From the NCBI GenBank assembly GCA_024400495.1, contig JAKSMR010000009.1, positions 16,957-80,956 of the forward strand: a stretch of 64,000 nucleotides of DNA, read 5' to 3'. The notes below the pieces were generated by a model. The model was not told the DNA's origin and did not search any database. It saw nothing but the letters and a program-made list of their open reading frames with translations. Every line of letters starts with the position of its first letter. The stretch's first letter is position 1. A program made the translations under genes and the position numbers. Shown piece by piece: positions 8,542 through 18,300 of this stretch. This DNA is from Bacteroidales bacterium. Lineage in GTDB: Bacteria > Bacteroidota > Bacteroidia > Bacteroidales > P3.

Positions 8542-9024
8542 ATGACAGCACACGACTACAACAACGCATTCGACGACCTCTCGCTCAGAGGCTATCGGTT
8601 TGCCCTGCGGTCGTGTGGCGACAAGGAACTGAGTCGCGACATCGTGCAGGAAGCGCTCACTTCGCTCTGGGAGCATCGCGAGAGCGTGGATCGGGAGAAA
8701 AGCCGCAGCTACCTCTTCGGCACCATCTACCGCCGGCTGGCCGACCATTGGAGAAAGCTCCAGCCTGTCGTCCAGGAGGCTAGGGAGGAGGCGGTAGCGG
8801 CCCCGCAGGAGGATTTCGACGCACAGGAGGCTGTCGGCTTGGCTCTGGCAACGTTGCCGGAGATACAACGCAGCATACTGCAGCTCAAGGATGTAGAGGG
8901 CTACTCGTACAAAGAAATTGCTAACATACTCGCGATAAGCGACCAACAGGTTTGCGTCTACCTTTACCGGGCCCGCGTCGCTTTGAAAAAGAAACTCATC
9001 GCCTATGGCTATAACGATAGATAA
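8542..9024 (+). CDS. ECF-type RNA polymerase sigma factor
   Basis: A 160-residue protein with the two-domain layout of extracytoplasmic-function sigma factors. Region 2 spans about 8-75 (DIVQEALTSLWEHRE is the core-binding and -10 helix). Region 4 spans about 100-155, with LPEIQRSILQLKDVEGYSYKEIA and a helix-turn-helix ending in VCVYLYRARVALKKKL. It would direct transcription of a small regulon, commonly including its own operon. The downstream membrane protein overlaps it by 20 bp and is the likely anti-sigma factor. The third gene encodes an outer-membrane protein. The signal sensed cannot be read from the sequence. Confidence 0.92.
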   Translation: MTAHDYNNAFDDLSLRGYRFALRSCGDKELSRDIVQEALTSLWEHRESVDREKSRSYLFGTIYRRLADHWRKLQPVVQEAREEAVAAPQEDFDAQEAVGLALATLPEIQRSILQLKDVEGYSYKEIANILAISDQQVCVYLYRARVALKKKLIAYGYNDR

Positions 9025-9787
9025 CTACGAATACTACCTGGTGCAGTATCTCGACGGTACGCTCCCCGAGCGCGAGGCTGCCGAGGTGGAGGCTTTCCTC
9101 GAGAGCCATCCCGACCTCAAGGAGGAGATGGCGCTCTTTGCAGACTCTCCCAAGCTGGAGTCTCTCCCTGCCGCGAAGGTGCCTCAGTTCAGCAATCCTG
9201 CAGCCAGACGCACTATTGTCATCGGCTGGCGCCATTATGCTGCTGCGGCTTGTGTGCTGGCGCTCTTCGCAGCTGGCCTTTTTCTCTTCCCCAAGCAGGA
9301 AGAAGGTCCCGTTGTGGCCAGAATGGATACTCTCCCTGCTGTGGAAGAGGTTGAAACAGAGACGTCTGTATCGGGAGTTGGTATTCCTTCCCAACGCCCC
9401 AAGGCTGCCCAGCCGGTTCTGATGGCGGAGGCTCTTCCTGAAACGGTTGAAGAGGAGCGGAAGGAGGAAACGGTTCCTTCTGCCTGGATGGAGTCGGTTG
9501 CTACTGAGGAAATAATAGAGACAACGCTCTTGGCGGAGAACATCGAAGAGGAAATCCGTGTCGACTACGAAACGTTCAAACGCATCGCCAACTACGATCC
9601 TCTGGCGTCCATCAATGAACAAAGCAACGGAGATGCCTTGAAGAATGACGCTCCCGAAGTCAAGGAGCAGAAGCAGGACCTCTATCTCGGCCGTCTGGCT
9701 CAGCCTTTCCTTACCGTTGCAGCTTGGATAGGAAATGTCCGTAACGAAAAGAATGAATTCGTCAACCAATTATTCGGAAACATATAA
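9005..9787 (+). CDS. Probable transmembrane anti-sigma factor
   Basis: A 260-residue protein whose start lies inside the end of the sigma-factor gene, implying translational coupling. The N-terminal 45 residues (YLVQYLDGTLPEREAAEVEAF and PDLKEEM) match the cytoplasmic helical domain common in Bacteroidota anti-sigma factors, but without zinc-binding cysteines. One transmembrane segment lies at about 79-98 (AAAACVLALFAAGLFLF). The remaining 160 residues are acidic and low in complexity and would be periplasmic. The role is inferred mainly from gene order and architecture. It has no recognisable enzymatic domain. Confidence 0.75.
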   Translation: MAITIDNYEYYLVQYLDGTLPEREAAEVEAFLESHPDLKEEMALFADSPKLESLPAAKVPQFSNPAARRTIVIGWRHYAAAACVLALFAAGLFLFPKQEEGPVVARMDTLPAVEEVETETSVSGVGIPSQRPKAAQPVLMAEALPETVEEERKEETVPSAWMESVATEEIIETTLLAENIEEEIRVDYETFKRIANYDPLASINEQSNGDALKNDAPEVKEQKQDLYLGRLAQPFLTVAAWIGNVRNEKNEFVNQLFGNI

Positions 9788-9799
9788 AATAATTATACC

Positions 9800-10741
9800 A
9801 TGAAAAAACTTTCAGTTCTCCTTCTGATGACTTTAGCCTTGGGCTATGGTGCCAGCGCGCAGCAAGATTCGGTAACAGCTAAAGTGAGTTCCAAAGCTGT
9901 GGTGACCGATGCGCAAGGGAACGTCCGCACCTACAATTTTGATACCGTATTGATTGGAAGTATCGTCCGCACCCACAATTTCGATACCGTATTGATTGAA
10001 AGTATCGGCAATATCGTTAAAGCTGCTTTCCAAGAGGATTCGATAAGGATCTTCGTCGATTCGTTGAAGCGTCTCGTCTCCCAGGACATCAGCATCGAGG
10101 TTCCAGAAACACACAAGAAAAATCCTTGTCGCAAATCGGATATTGATTTCGTCTTCCTCTGGGGCTGGAACAACTGGGGCGGCAACCACTACGACGGCTT
10201 CGTAGGACTGGATGGCGCCTACGACGCCCGCACCTCGTTCTCCTCTTATCAGATGGAATTGGACTACGTCTACAGCCTCAACTGCCATTGGGGCGTGAAG
10301 GCCGGTCTCTCCTTCGAGTCGGATGTGTATAAGTTCAACAATCCAGCTATGTTGTTGACCGGCAACGCGCTCGTTGTTGACGCAACATCCTATCCCGGCA
10401 TCTCCAAAAGCCGCTTGGTAGCCCGTTATATCGACATCCCGGTCGGTTTATCCTGGAGAACCAACGATGGCAAATTCGGTCTCCGTCTCTCGGCCGTTCC
10501 CGGCTTCGCTATCACAGGAAAGCATACCGGACTGAAAGTGAAACATACCACCAACGACGGCAAATATACCGAGCGTACACCTATCAACGGCGTCATCAAT
10601 CCTCTCAAGTGCGACGTGCGTATGGAGGTTAAGGTAGGTGTGATCAAACTCTTCGTCCAGCTTCCCACTATGCCCGTCTTCAACGAGGATTTTGAGAAGA
10701 AGATCTATCCGGCTAAGTTCGGTTTCTTACTACCTTGGTAG
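9800..10741 (+). CDS. Outer-membrane beta-barrel-like protein of the sigma-factor operon
   Basis: A 313-residue protein with a Sec signal ending near GASAQ. The region after about 125 alternates polar and aromatic residues, with segments such as YQMELDYVYSL and KAGLSFESDVY, and fits a small PorT-like/outer-membrane beta-barrel fold. The early part contains a direct duplication of 14 codons (9923-9964 and 9965-10006) giving two copies of VRTxNFDTVLIxSI. It follows the anti-sigma gene by 12 bp and is probably its regulatory target or sensor partner. Its function is not established. Confidence 0.65.
   Translation: MKKLSVLLLMTLALGYGASAQQDSVTAKVSSKAVVTDAQGNVRTYNFDTVLIGSIVRTHNFDTVLIESIGNIVKAAFQEDSIRIFVDSLKRLVSQDISIEVPETHKKNPCRKSDIDFVFLWGWNNWGGNHYDGFVGLDGAYDARTSFSSYQMELDYVYSLNCHWGVKAGLSFESDVYKFNNPAMLLTGNALVVDATSYPGISKSRLVARYIDIPVGLSWRTNDGKFGLRLSAVPGFAITGKHTGLKVKHTTNDGKYTERTPINGVINPLKCDVRMEVKVGVIKLFVQLPTMPVFNEDFEKKIYPAKFGFLLPW
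9923..10006 (+). repeat. In-frame 42-bp tandem duplication
   Basis: Two adjacent 42-bp copies differ at only a few positions (Y/H and G/E changes in the protein). The copies keep the reading frame and sit in the N-terminal periplasmic part of the outer-membrane protein. Confidence 0.85.
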
Positions 10742-10857
10742 GAGGCTCGTGGCTGCCTGGTGCAACGCTAAGCCAAGTGTTCTGCCTGCTGCCAGACAAA
10801 CAAGCAAAATAGAGGAAAAGAAAGAGTGGGGCTAGAGATAGCCTCGCTCCTGATTCT

Positions 10858-10884
10858 AGAGACAGAAGAGTCTGTCTCTTTTCC
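10858..10884 (+). terminator. Intrinsic terminator of the sigma/anti-sigma/OMP operon
   Basis: A perfect 9-bp stem (10858-10866 with 10871-10879), a 4-nt loop and a short T run. It lies about 115 bp after the stop of the third gene. The rest of the 321-bp gap holds only the promoter of the next gene. Confidence 0.7.
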
Positions 10885-10941
10885 TGTTGAGAATGAGCCC
10901 GACAGTTGAGGCTGATGGTGTGTGATGTTGTGAATGAGGCG

Positions 10942-10975
10942 TTTGATTTTATAGATTGTTTTTTTTGTATCTTTG
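10942..10975 (+). promoter_or_regulatory. Promoter of the DUF389 gene
   Basis: TTTG at 10942-10945 and TATCTTTG at 10968-10975 are 22 bp apart, a good Bacteroidota -33/-7 pair. The leader to the ATG is about 85 bp. Confidence 0.7.
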
Positions 10976-11062
10976 CTTGTTTGCTTTTATTGTTGTGTTA
11001 TATATAAACGATTGATTATAAAAGTATAGTTTGACCCCTTTAGTGTGATAAATGATTGAAAT

Positions 11063-12382
11063 ATGTTGAAACGATTGCAGAAATATCTGAACCCCAAGGC
11101 GGGTTTGAACGAATATCTCGACCTGGAAGGCGCTTCTGCCAGCATCCGCAAGAATATTTATTTCCATGGACCTAATGTGTACATTCTGGCGTTTGCTGTC
11201 GTAATCGCGTCGGTAGGCTTGAATGTAAACTCTATTCCTGTGATTATCGGCGCCATGTTGGTCTCTCCTTTGATGGGCCCGATTCTTGGCATAGGACTCT
11301 CTCTCGAGATTAACGACACCCGACTGCTGAAGGTCTCTTTGAAAAACCTGGCAATAATGGTGATCATCAGCATAGTGGCTTCAACACTCTACTTTATATT
11401 GACGCCTCTGCGACTGGTGAACCCTTCAGAACTCTTGGCTCGTACCAACCCGACGATCTATGACGTGATTATAGCGCTTGTGGGCGGTTTGGCCGGCATC
11501 ATGGAAACGTGTCGTAAGGAGAAAGGAACCGTTCTGTCGGGAGTCGCCATAGCCACGGCGCTGATGCCTCCTCTCTGTACCATCGGCTTCGGAGTCTCGC
11601 AGCTCGATCCTCACTATATCTTCGGGGCGCTTTATCTGTTCTTTATCAATAGCGTATTTATCGCGTTAGCCACCTATCTCGGAGCGAAGTATCTGGGCTT
11701 TGCAAAGGTCAGAAACACGGAGTCGGCAAATAGAGGCCGCATTATAACGCTAGCAATCATCATAATCATCATCCCGAGCATCTACTCTGCCGTAACGGTA
11801 GTGCGACAGACCAATTTCGAACGTTCGGTAGATAATTTCCTGGACCGGGCGGCAACTCTTCAGCTCAACTATGTCCTCGATCATAACATTATCCACGAGG
11901 GTAACGACTCTAGGGTAGAGCTGGTGGTAAGTAACGTCAATCTTCCCTCGGCAGACAAAGAAACGCTTCTTACTTTGGCCGACGAAGAAGGCATTACCCG
12001 TAGCAAAATCGCTTTCATCGGCCCTTCGGAAAGGCAGCTTATCAACAGGGACAATCTTGTCGGCCAGATGCTTAGCAGAAGCGAGTCCCGTGTCGAGGAA
12101 CAAGACAGCCTCATCCTCCAACTAAGGAAGGAATTGGATTCTTATCGTGATTCCGATCTGGATTGCGGAAAAATTGCTAACGAAATCAAAGCCCAGTATC
12201 CCAATATCAAGGAAGTTGTGCTGGCTCGTGGCGCTTCTATCCATGGCGATGGCTCACAACAACCGGAGCTGGTGGCTGTGATTGTGGGTTCTGCAACTAT
12301 GACGTCAGACCAAAAGTCGTCATTAGCCAATTGGCTGAAGGTTCGAACGGATTGCGAGAGCGTAAGATTGATTCAGGAATAG
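11063..12382 (+). CDS. DUF389 (TIGR00341-like) multi-pass membrane protein
   Basis: A 439-residue protein. After an amphipathic start, the DUF389 core (about 35-240) has six or so transmembrane segments. It carries the signature stretch NSIPVIIGAMLVSPLMGPI and the later SGVAIATALMPPLCTIGFG. The C-terminal 200 residues are soluble, with a DUF389-associated alpha/beta region. The family's transport or sensory role is unknown. It has its own promoter, ends convergently with the NlpC gene and shares a 48-bp gap with it. Confidence 0.85.
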   Translation: MLKRLQKYLNPKAGLNEYLDLEGASASIRKNIYFHGPNVYILAFAVVIASVGLNVNSIPVIIGAMLVSPLMGPILGIGLSLEINDTRLLKVSLKNLAIMVIISIVASTLYFILTPLRLVNPSELLARTNPTIYDVIIALVGGLAGIMETCRKEKGTVLSGVAIATALMPPLCTIGFGVSQLDPHYIFGALYLFFINSVFIALATYLGAKYLGFAKVRNTESANRGRIITLAIIIIIIPSIYSAVTVVRQTNFERSVDNFLDRAATLQLNYVLDHNIIHEGNDSRVELVVSNVNLPSADKETLLTLADEEGITRSKIAFIGPSERQLINRDNLVGQMLSRSESRVEEQDSLILQLRKELDSYRDSDLDCGKIANEIKAQYPNIKEVVLARGASIHGDGSQQPELVAVIVGSATMTSDQKSSLANWLKVRTDCESVRLIQE

Positions 12383-12426
12383 AGAGAGGCAAACTGTCAG
12401 AGCGGGCAGCCTCTCTGGTGGCATAA
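12383..12426. terminator. Hairpin between convergent genes
   Basis: Complementary 8-bp arms (12383-12390 and 12419-12426) flank a 28-nt loop between the DUF389 and NlpC stops. It could act in both directions, but there is no T-run. Confidence 0.35.
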
Positions 12427-12430
12427 ACTA

Positions 12431-12982
12431 TCAAGGGTTGGTGTCGTTGATCCTTTTACGATAGTAGGGTAGGATCTCTGGCGGTTCTGGGAGAATGCGG
12501 CACGCGCCCACATAGCGCGATTGGTAATAGTAGTCTGTCGATTGGTCGTAGCGCACACCACCATGGGTGGCAGAATGGATGAAGCGGAAATGGCCTGTAA
12601 CCGTATCAACGTCAACAACCATTCCTACATGGCCGATGTTGGTCTTCCCGCCATGTCGTCCTCCCCAGAAAACGAGATCGCCCAAACGTAGCTGTCGAGG
12701 GTCTGTGATCTTCTTCCCTTGCGGGTATTGGCCGCCAGCAGAAGGAGCAAGTTCATACCCGACCTTCATGTAAAGGAAACGCATGAATCCGGCACAGTCA
12801 AAGCCTTTGGGGGTCTTCCCTCCATAACGATAAGGAGTCCCGATATAGGTTTTAGCCTCACTATGGAGATATTCGGCCAAAGAGTGCGGTAAGGTATCCT
12901 GATATGCTAGATATTCGGGGAGTTGTGCCTGGATGTTGAGGGAAAGCAAGAGGAAAGAGAGGATAAAGAGGCTCTTTTTCAT
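12431..12982 (-). CDS. Secreted NlpC/P60 cell-wall endopeptidase
   Basis: A 183-residue protein with a Sec signal ending at about residue 20 (NIQAQ). The NlpC/P60 domain covers about 40-160. It has the nucleophile Cys63 in FDCAGF, His118 in IGHVGMV and a third polar residue, His136, in FIHSATH. These enzymes cut gamma-D-Glu-diaminopimelate bonds in peptidoglycan stem peptides. Its ATG overlaps the stop of the upstream O-antigen ligase-like gene (ATGA), so it is the last gene of the ileS-Wzz-Wzy run. There is no SH3 domain, unlike many longer relatives. Confidence 0.9.
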   Translation of the reverse strand: MKKSLFILSFLLLSLNIQAQLPEYLAYQDTLPHSLAEYLHSEAKTYIGTPYRYGGKTPKGFDCAGFMRFLYMKVGYELAPSAGGQYPQGKKITDPRQLRLGDLVFWGGRHGGKTNIGHVGMVVDVDTVTGHFRFIHSATHGGVRYDQSTDYYYQSRYVGACRILPEPPEILPYYRKRINDTNP

Positions 12983-14454
12983 TTCTCCTCCTTTCGCCCA
13001 GGAAGAGTGTTGTTGTTTTTCTTTTCGGAGTATAAGTCTAGGGCTACAACAATTGCGGTAAAACCCCAGAAGGGAACACTTAGTTTGTCTGTATCAAGGA
13101 AGTTGTTGAACACTCCATGAACATAATAGGTCAGAAGACTCAAAGTAAAAGCCAGAGCCATGTTTGCAATGGTCTTGTCTTTTGAGGTGCGGTAGACCTT
13201 GACGCCTGTAGCAAAGGTGGTTAGGTAAACAATACACACCAAAGCGGCACCAGGAATACCTTGTTCTGTCAAAGGACCTATGTATTCGCTATGGGCGTTG
13301 CCTCTGTTGCCGAAGTCTGTGCTGATAACCGATTTCTGGTACGATTTCTGGTACGAAGCATAGAGGAACTGGTAGGTGCCGGGACCGCAGCCCATAGCAG
13401 GATGCTCTTTGAACATTCGTATTGCCGACGCCCAACGGTTCAGTCGCTCGAGGTTGGAGGCATCGGTAGATATGTTTGAGATGGATTTCACTTGGCCGGC
13501 CAGATCGAGTGAAGAGTCCTGCTTGTTCTTCCCAAGCTTGTAGAGTACGTCGCTTTGGTAATAGAAGAAGACCCCAATGCCCAATCCAAAAAGCAGCACC
13601 ATCCATCTCACTTTTATTCCCATGCGAACCATCACATATACTCCTATGGCAGCCATGATGCTGAGCCAGCCGGCGCGGCAGTAGGAGAAGAACAGTCCGA
13701 CACAAAGTAATCCAAAGAGTGCAATGAAAAAGACTCGGGCCCATCCCTTGTCGTTGCGGCTGAAAACAAAATAGAAGGTGGCGGGAAGGAAAAGAGCAAT
13801 GACACATCCGTAGGCTGTGTGGTCGTTGTAGAAAGGACACATCACCCGATGGAGTGTCTGTAGATCGCCCATATGGCCAAGGGTCCTGATGGTGGCAAAG
13901 AGTACAACAAAGATGAGTCCGGCAGCATAGCACCAGAAAAACTCTCGTATGCGACGTTGGTTCCTGAATATCAGCACTCCAGCAAAATAGAAGGGTACAA
14001 CAAACCACAAACGAGCTGCGAAATATTTGAAAGAAACACCAGGCAGTTCGGAAGTGGCAGAAGTGATAACAAACCAGGCTAACTGGGAGAGAATGGCTAT
14101 CGTGACAGGGTGACGGAGAATCTTAGTGTCGAAACTCCTTGAGACAAGAACCCTGAAGAAGAACATCAAGGTGAAGAGAATCATCATCGGCTCAACAGGC
14201 ATAGAGAGTTCCATGCCAGGAATGATGGCGATATTGACGGCAAGAGGCGTAAGAAGCGCCATTATCATGAGTCCTGTTTCCATTCTGAGAATGAAAAGGA
14301 GCAAGGCCAGCAATCCTACAGGGAAGAGGCATAGATAGTAAAAGTCCTTGGCCAACAAGACAGAGTTTGTTGCTAGAAATGCGACAACAACAAAAAGGGC
14401 AACTAGTAACGAACAATGTTTTTTCAACCAGTCTTTCATGAGATGATGTTTCAA
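12979..14454 (-). CDS. O-antigen ligase/polymerase (Wzy/WaaL-like) membrane protein
   Basis: A 491-residue protein with about 11-12 hydrophobic segments and a large periplasmic loop, the layout of the O-antigen ligase family (PF04932). The loop and following helix contain RLNRWASAIRMFKEHPAMGCGPGTYQF and NAHSEYIGPLTEQGIPGAA, typical of the family. Such proteins polymerise or ligate lipid-linked polysaccharide at the periplasmic face of the inner membrane. It lies 42 bp after the Wzz-like gene, supporting a role in long-chain polysaccharide assembly. Ligase and polymerase cannot be told apart here. A second family member is at 31537-33078. Confidence 0.85.
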   Translation of the reverse strand: MKHHLMKDWLKKHCSLLVALFVVVAFLATNSVLLAKDFYYLCLFPVGLLALLLFILRMETGLMIMALLTPLAVNIAIIPGMELSMPVEPMMILFTLMFFFRVLVSRSFDTKILRHPVTIAILSQLAWFVITSATSELPGVSFKYFAARLWFVVPFYFAGVLIFRNQRRIREFFWCYAAGLIFVVLFATIRTLGHMGDLQTLHRVMCPFYNDHTAYGCVIALFLPATFYFVFSRNDKGWARVFFIALFGLLCVGLFFSYCRAGWLSIMAAIGVYVMVRMGIKVRWMVLLFGLGIGVFFYYQSDVLYKLGKNKQDSSLDLAGQVKSISNISTDASNLERLNRWASAIRMFKEHPAMGCGPGTYQFLYASYQKSYQKSVISTDFGNRGNAHSEYIGPLTEQGIPGAALVCIVYLTTFATGVKVYRTSKDKTIANMALAFTLSLLTYYVHGVFNNFLDTDKLSVPFWGFTAIVVALDLYSEKKNNNTLPGRKEEK

Positions 14455-14496
14455 TACAGTCGGAAACTATTGCGTTCCCGACTGTATATAAGTGAA

Positions 14497-15351
14497 TTAT
14501 TCTTCTTCTTTTCTCGTTCTGTCAACCAGCAGGAGGACAAAGATGGCAAGCAAGAGTGCGCCAAAGGTGCCGAGAAGCACGATGATAGCGCGCTTGGGAT
14601 AGGCTTTCTTGTCGGCAACAGAAGCGTGGTCGAGCCAGAATTTATAGCTGGAGTTCTGGTGGAGGTCCACTTTGCGTTGTGCGCGTAGGGTCTGCATTTC
14701 GGCAAGTTCCTGACGTTTGAGCGATACCAACTCAGTATTTCCGCACTTGGCAAGAGAATCAATCTCTAGAGCAAGTTCTCCACACACACCATCCATGATA
14801 TTGAAAGCGTCGGTAGCTCGGTCGGTGTGGATCTTGCGGCAAAGGGTATCGTAGTTGGCTGCGATAAAGTTGGCGATGTCGCATGCATACTGCGGGTCAA
14901 CATCAAGTACGCCAACCTCAACACCAAGATATTCGGTTCGTTTGACAGAAACGTAGCTGCGATAGGCTTCGTGGAGTTTGAAGTACTTGTGTGCATCGTC
15001 CTGGGGAATACCGTAGTGCTCCATCAGGTTGAACTTCTCGCATACGGCATCTTCCATGCTTTGTGAGAGCAGAATCTGTATCGTGTACTCGCAGTCACGT
15101 TCGATACCATAGTCCATGTAGTCCAGACTATAGCGGTCGGCGGTGATAGCTTTGGAGAGTCGGTTTGAATTGGTTGGGAAAAGGATGACAGACGATTTGT
15201 AGCGGGGAGTTACGCAGAGAGAGGCTACGACAGAGGCAATGGCGGCCACCACAAATATGATTGTGAGCGTCTTCCACCAGCGGCGAAGAAAACGCAATGT
15301 TGCGCCATGATCAAAGTCGTTGCCGAAGGATAGTTGGTTTGTGCTATTCAT
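14497..15351 (-). CDS. Wzz-type polysaccharide chain-length determinant
   Basis: A 284-residue protein with two transmembrane segments bracketing a periplasmic domain: TM1 at about 28-48 (TLTIIFVVAAIASVVASL) and TM2 at about 253-275. A PRYKSS motif after TM1 and a short basic-acidic tail (DRTRKEEE) are typical of Wzz/PCP proteins. It has no kinase domain. Such proteins set the length of O-antigen or capsule chains together with a Wzy polymerase, here the next gene. It starts 22 bp after the ileS stop. Confidence 0.88.
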   Translation of the reverse strand: MNSTNQLSFGNDFDHGATLRFLRRWWKTLTIIFVVAAIASVVASLCVTPRYKSSVILFPTNSNRLSKAITADRYSLDYMDYGIERDCEYTIQILLSQSMEDAVCEKFNLMEHYGIPQDDAHKYFKLHEAYRSYVSVKRTEYLGVEVGVLDVDPQYACDIANFIAANYDTLCRKIHTDRATDAFNIMDGVCGELALEIDSLAKCGNTELVSLKRQELAEMQTLRAQRKVDLHQNSSYKFWLDHASVADKKAYPKRAIIVLLGTFGALLLAIFVLLLVDRTRKEEE

Positions 15352-15373
15352 AGTGTATGATTTCTATTAGGTG

Positions 15374-18300
15374 TTATGCCTTTACAACGAGGATATCTAC
15401 GGGCATGCCGTCGATGATTTCAATGGACTGAACCTTCTCATTAGCAATGGAGGCAACCAAGTTAAGACTGTCGCAAAGGGTCTCGCTGCAGATGTAGTCC
15501 TTGTGGAGTTTGATAGCCTCGTCCCATTCGCCACTAACAAGGTCAACAACGATACGGTCTGTAACTTCAAAACCCTCCTTACGGATGTTCTGAATACGGT
15601 TAACGAGTTCGCGAGCGATACCCTCGTTTCTCAGTTCGGGTGTGACGGTGATGTCAAGAGCAACGGTAGCATTGCCTTCGTTTGCAACAACCCAACCGGG
15701 AATATCCTGGGTGGCAATCTCTACGTCGCTGAGGAGGATCTCGATGGGCTGGCTTTCAATGGTGAACTCACATCTGCCAGCGGCTTCGAGAGCAGAGATC
15801 TGTTCCTGGGAGAATGCAAGGATCTGGGCGGAGATGGCTTTCATGATCTTGCCGTAGCGAGGGCCAAGGGTCTTGAAGTTCGGCTTGATGCTCTTGACAA
15901 GCATATTGTTGGAGGCATCCAAGTAATCGATACCCTTGACATTAACTTCGCTGCAGATAAGGTTAGATACGGCCTCGATCTGATGTTTCATGTGCTCTCC
16001 AGAAACGGGAATCATGATGCGGGCAAGTGGCTGGCGAACGCGGAGGTTGGTCTTCTTGCGAAGGGCGAGAACCATGGAGCAGATCTGCTGTGCGAGCTGC
16101 ATACGCTCTTCAAGCTCTTTGTCGATAAGCTCTTCATGAACCTCAGGGAATTCAGCATGGTGTACAGACTCCACATTGAGTCGCTTGGTGACAGCATTGA
16201 GGTCTTGGAACATACGCTCGGAGAAGAAAGGAGCGATGGGGCTCATGAGGCGAGCAAGTGTTTCAAGACAAGTGTAGAGGGTCTGGTAGGCAGAGATCTT
16301 ATCTTCGGTGTACTCTCCGCGCCAGAAGCGGCGGCGGCAGAGACGGACATACCAGTTGCTGAGGTAAGCATCAACAAATTCCTGGATAGCACGTCCGGCC
16401 TTAGTGGGCTCGTAGTCACCATAAGCTTCGTCAACGGTCTTGATAAGGGTGTTGAGCTCGGAGAGAATCCAACGGTCGATTTCAGGTCGTTTCTCCTTAG
16501 GAAGATCAGCCTCTTTATATTCAAATCCATCAAGGTTTGCATAGAGAGCGAAGAAAGAGTAGGTATTGTAGAGTGTGCCGAAGAGTTTGCGGCGAACCTC
16601 GTCAACACCTTCGATGTCGAATTTGAGGTTGTCCCAAGGCTGGGAGTTGGTGATCATGTACCAACGTGTGGCATCAGGACCGTATTTTCCAATAGTCTCG
16701 AAAGGATCAACACCGTTGCCGAGGCGTTTGGACATCTTGTTGCCGTTTTTGTCGAGAACGAGTCCGTTCGAGATAACGTTCTTGAAGGCTACGCTGTCGA
16801 ATGCCATAGTAGCAATAGCATGGAGTGTGTAGAACCAGCCACGGGTTTGGTCAACACCTTCTGCGATGAAGTCGGCGGGGAACTGTTTGTCGGTGAGTTC
16901 GCCACCCATATAGTGGATCTGGGCATAAGGCATAGCACCGGAGTCGAACCAAACGTCAATGAGGTCGGGTTCGCGCATCATCTTCTTTCCAGAAGCAGAA
17001 ACGAGGATCACGCCATCGATGTAGGGACGATGGAGATCGAAGGATTTGTAGTCTTCGCTCTTGTAAGGATTCTCTGTCATGAAACCAGCAGCGATGGATT
17101 TCTCAATCTCCGCACGGAGTTCTTCTACGCTACCGATGCAGATCTCTTCTTTTCCGTCCTCGGTGCGCCAGATGGGCAGAGGTGTACCCCAATAGCGAGA
17201 GCGGGACAGGTTCCAGTCTACGATGTTCTCTAGCCAGTTGCCAAAGCGGCCGGTACCGGTTGCTTCGGGCTTCCAGTTGATAGTCTTGTTCAGCTCGATC
17301 ATACGGTCGCGCAGGGCGGTGGTACGAATGAACCAGCTGTCAAGGGGATAATAGAGGACGGGCTTGTCGGTACGCCAGCAGTGAGGATAGGAGTGGGTGT
17401 GTTTCTCACTCTTGAAGAGCTTGCCTTCGGCTTTGAGCATCACAACAACCTCGATATCCAGACTCATATCTTTCTCGGTCTTGGTTGCATCAAATGCATT
17501 CTTGACAAACTTGCCTTCGTACTCTTTATATTTCTCAACGTCAACTTTAGCTTTGACGAATTCGGGGTCAAGGTTCTCGATAGGACAGAAACGACCTTGT
17601 CTGTCAACCATAGGCATTTGGCGGCCGTCGCGGTCGAACATAAGGAGCGATCCAATGGCGGCTTTCTTTGCAACGCGAGCGTCGTCAGCACCAAAGGTAG
17701 GAGCGATGTGAACGATACCGGTACCATCTTCGGTGGTAACATAGTCGCCCAGGATGATGCGGAAGGAGTCGTCAGTTGCGTTCCAGTCGTCGGTTTTTCC
17801 ACCGTCAGCAACTGCGGTAGGTTTCACCCAAGGGATGAGCTGCTCATAACGGAGACCTTCGAGGGACGTACCCTTTACTGTGCCGAGTACTTCGTAGGGA
17901 AGCTCCTTGTCGCCAGCCTTGTAGTCTTCAAACTTGGCTTCGGGGTTCTTGAAAAAGGCACCCATCAGAGGTGCGCCGAGGATAACGGTGCAGGGCTCGC
18001 CGCTATAGGGGTTGACGGTACGTACAAGGTTGTACTCGATAGCGGGACCAACGCAGAGTGCTGTGTTCGAGGGAAGGGTCCAAGGTGTGGTGGTCCAGGC
18101 AATGACCTGTACGTCTTCGCTCTTGGTGTCTGTGCCAAAGGGAAGGGCTTGGCCGGGAAGGAGGCGGAACATTGCCACGCAAGTGGTGTCCTTCACGTCG
18201 CGATAGCAGCCGGGCATGTTGAGCTCGTGGGAACTGAGTCCGGTGCCGGCAGCAGGAGAGAAAGGCTGGATGGTGTAGCCTTTATAGAGGAGACCTTTGT

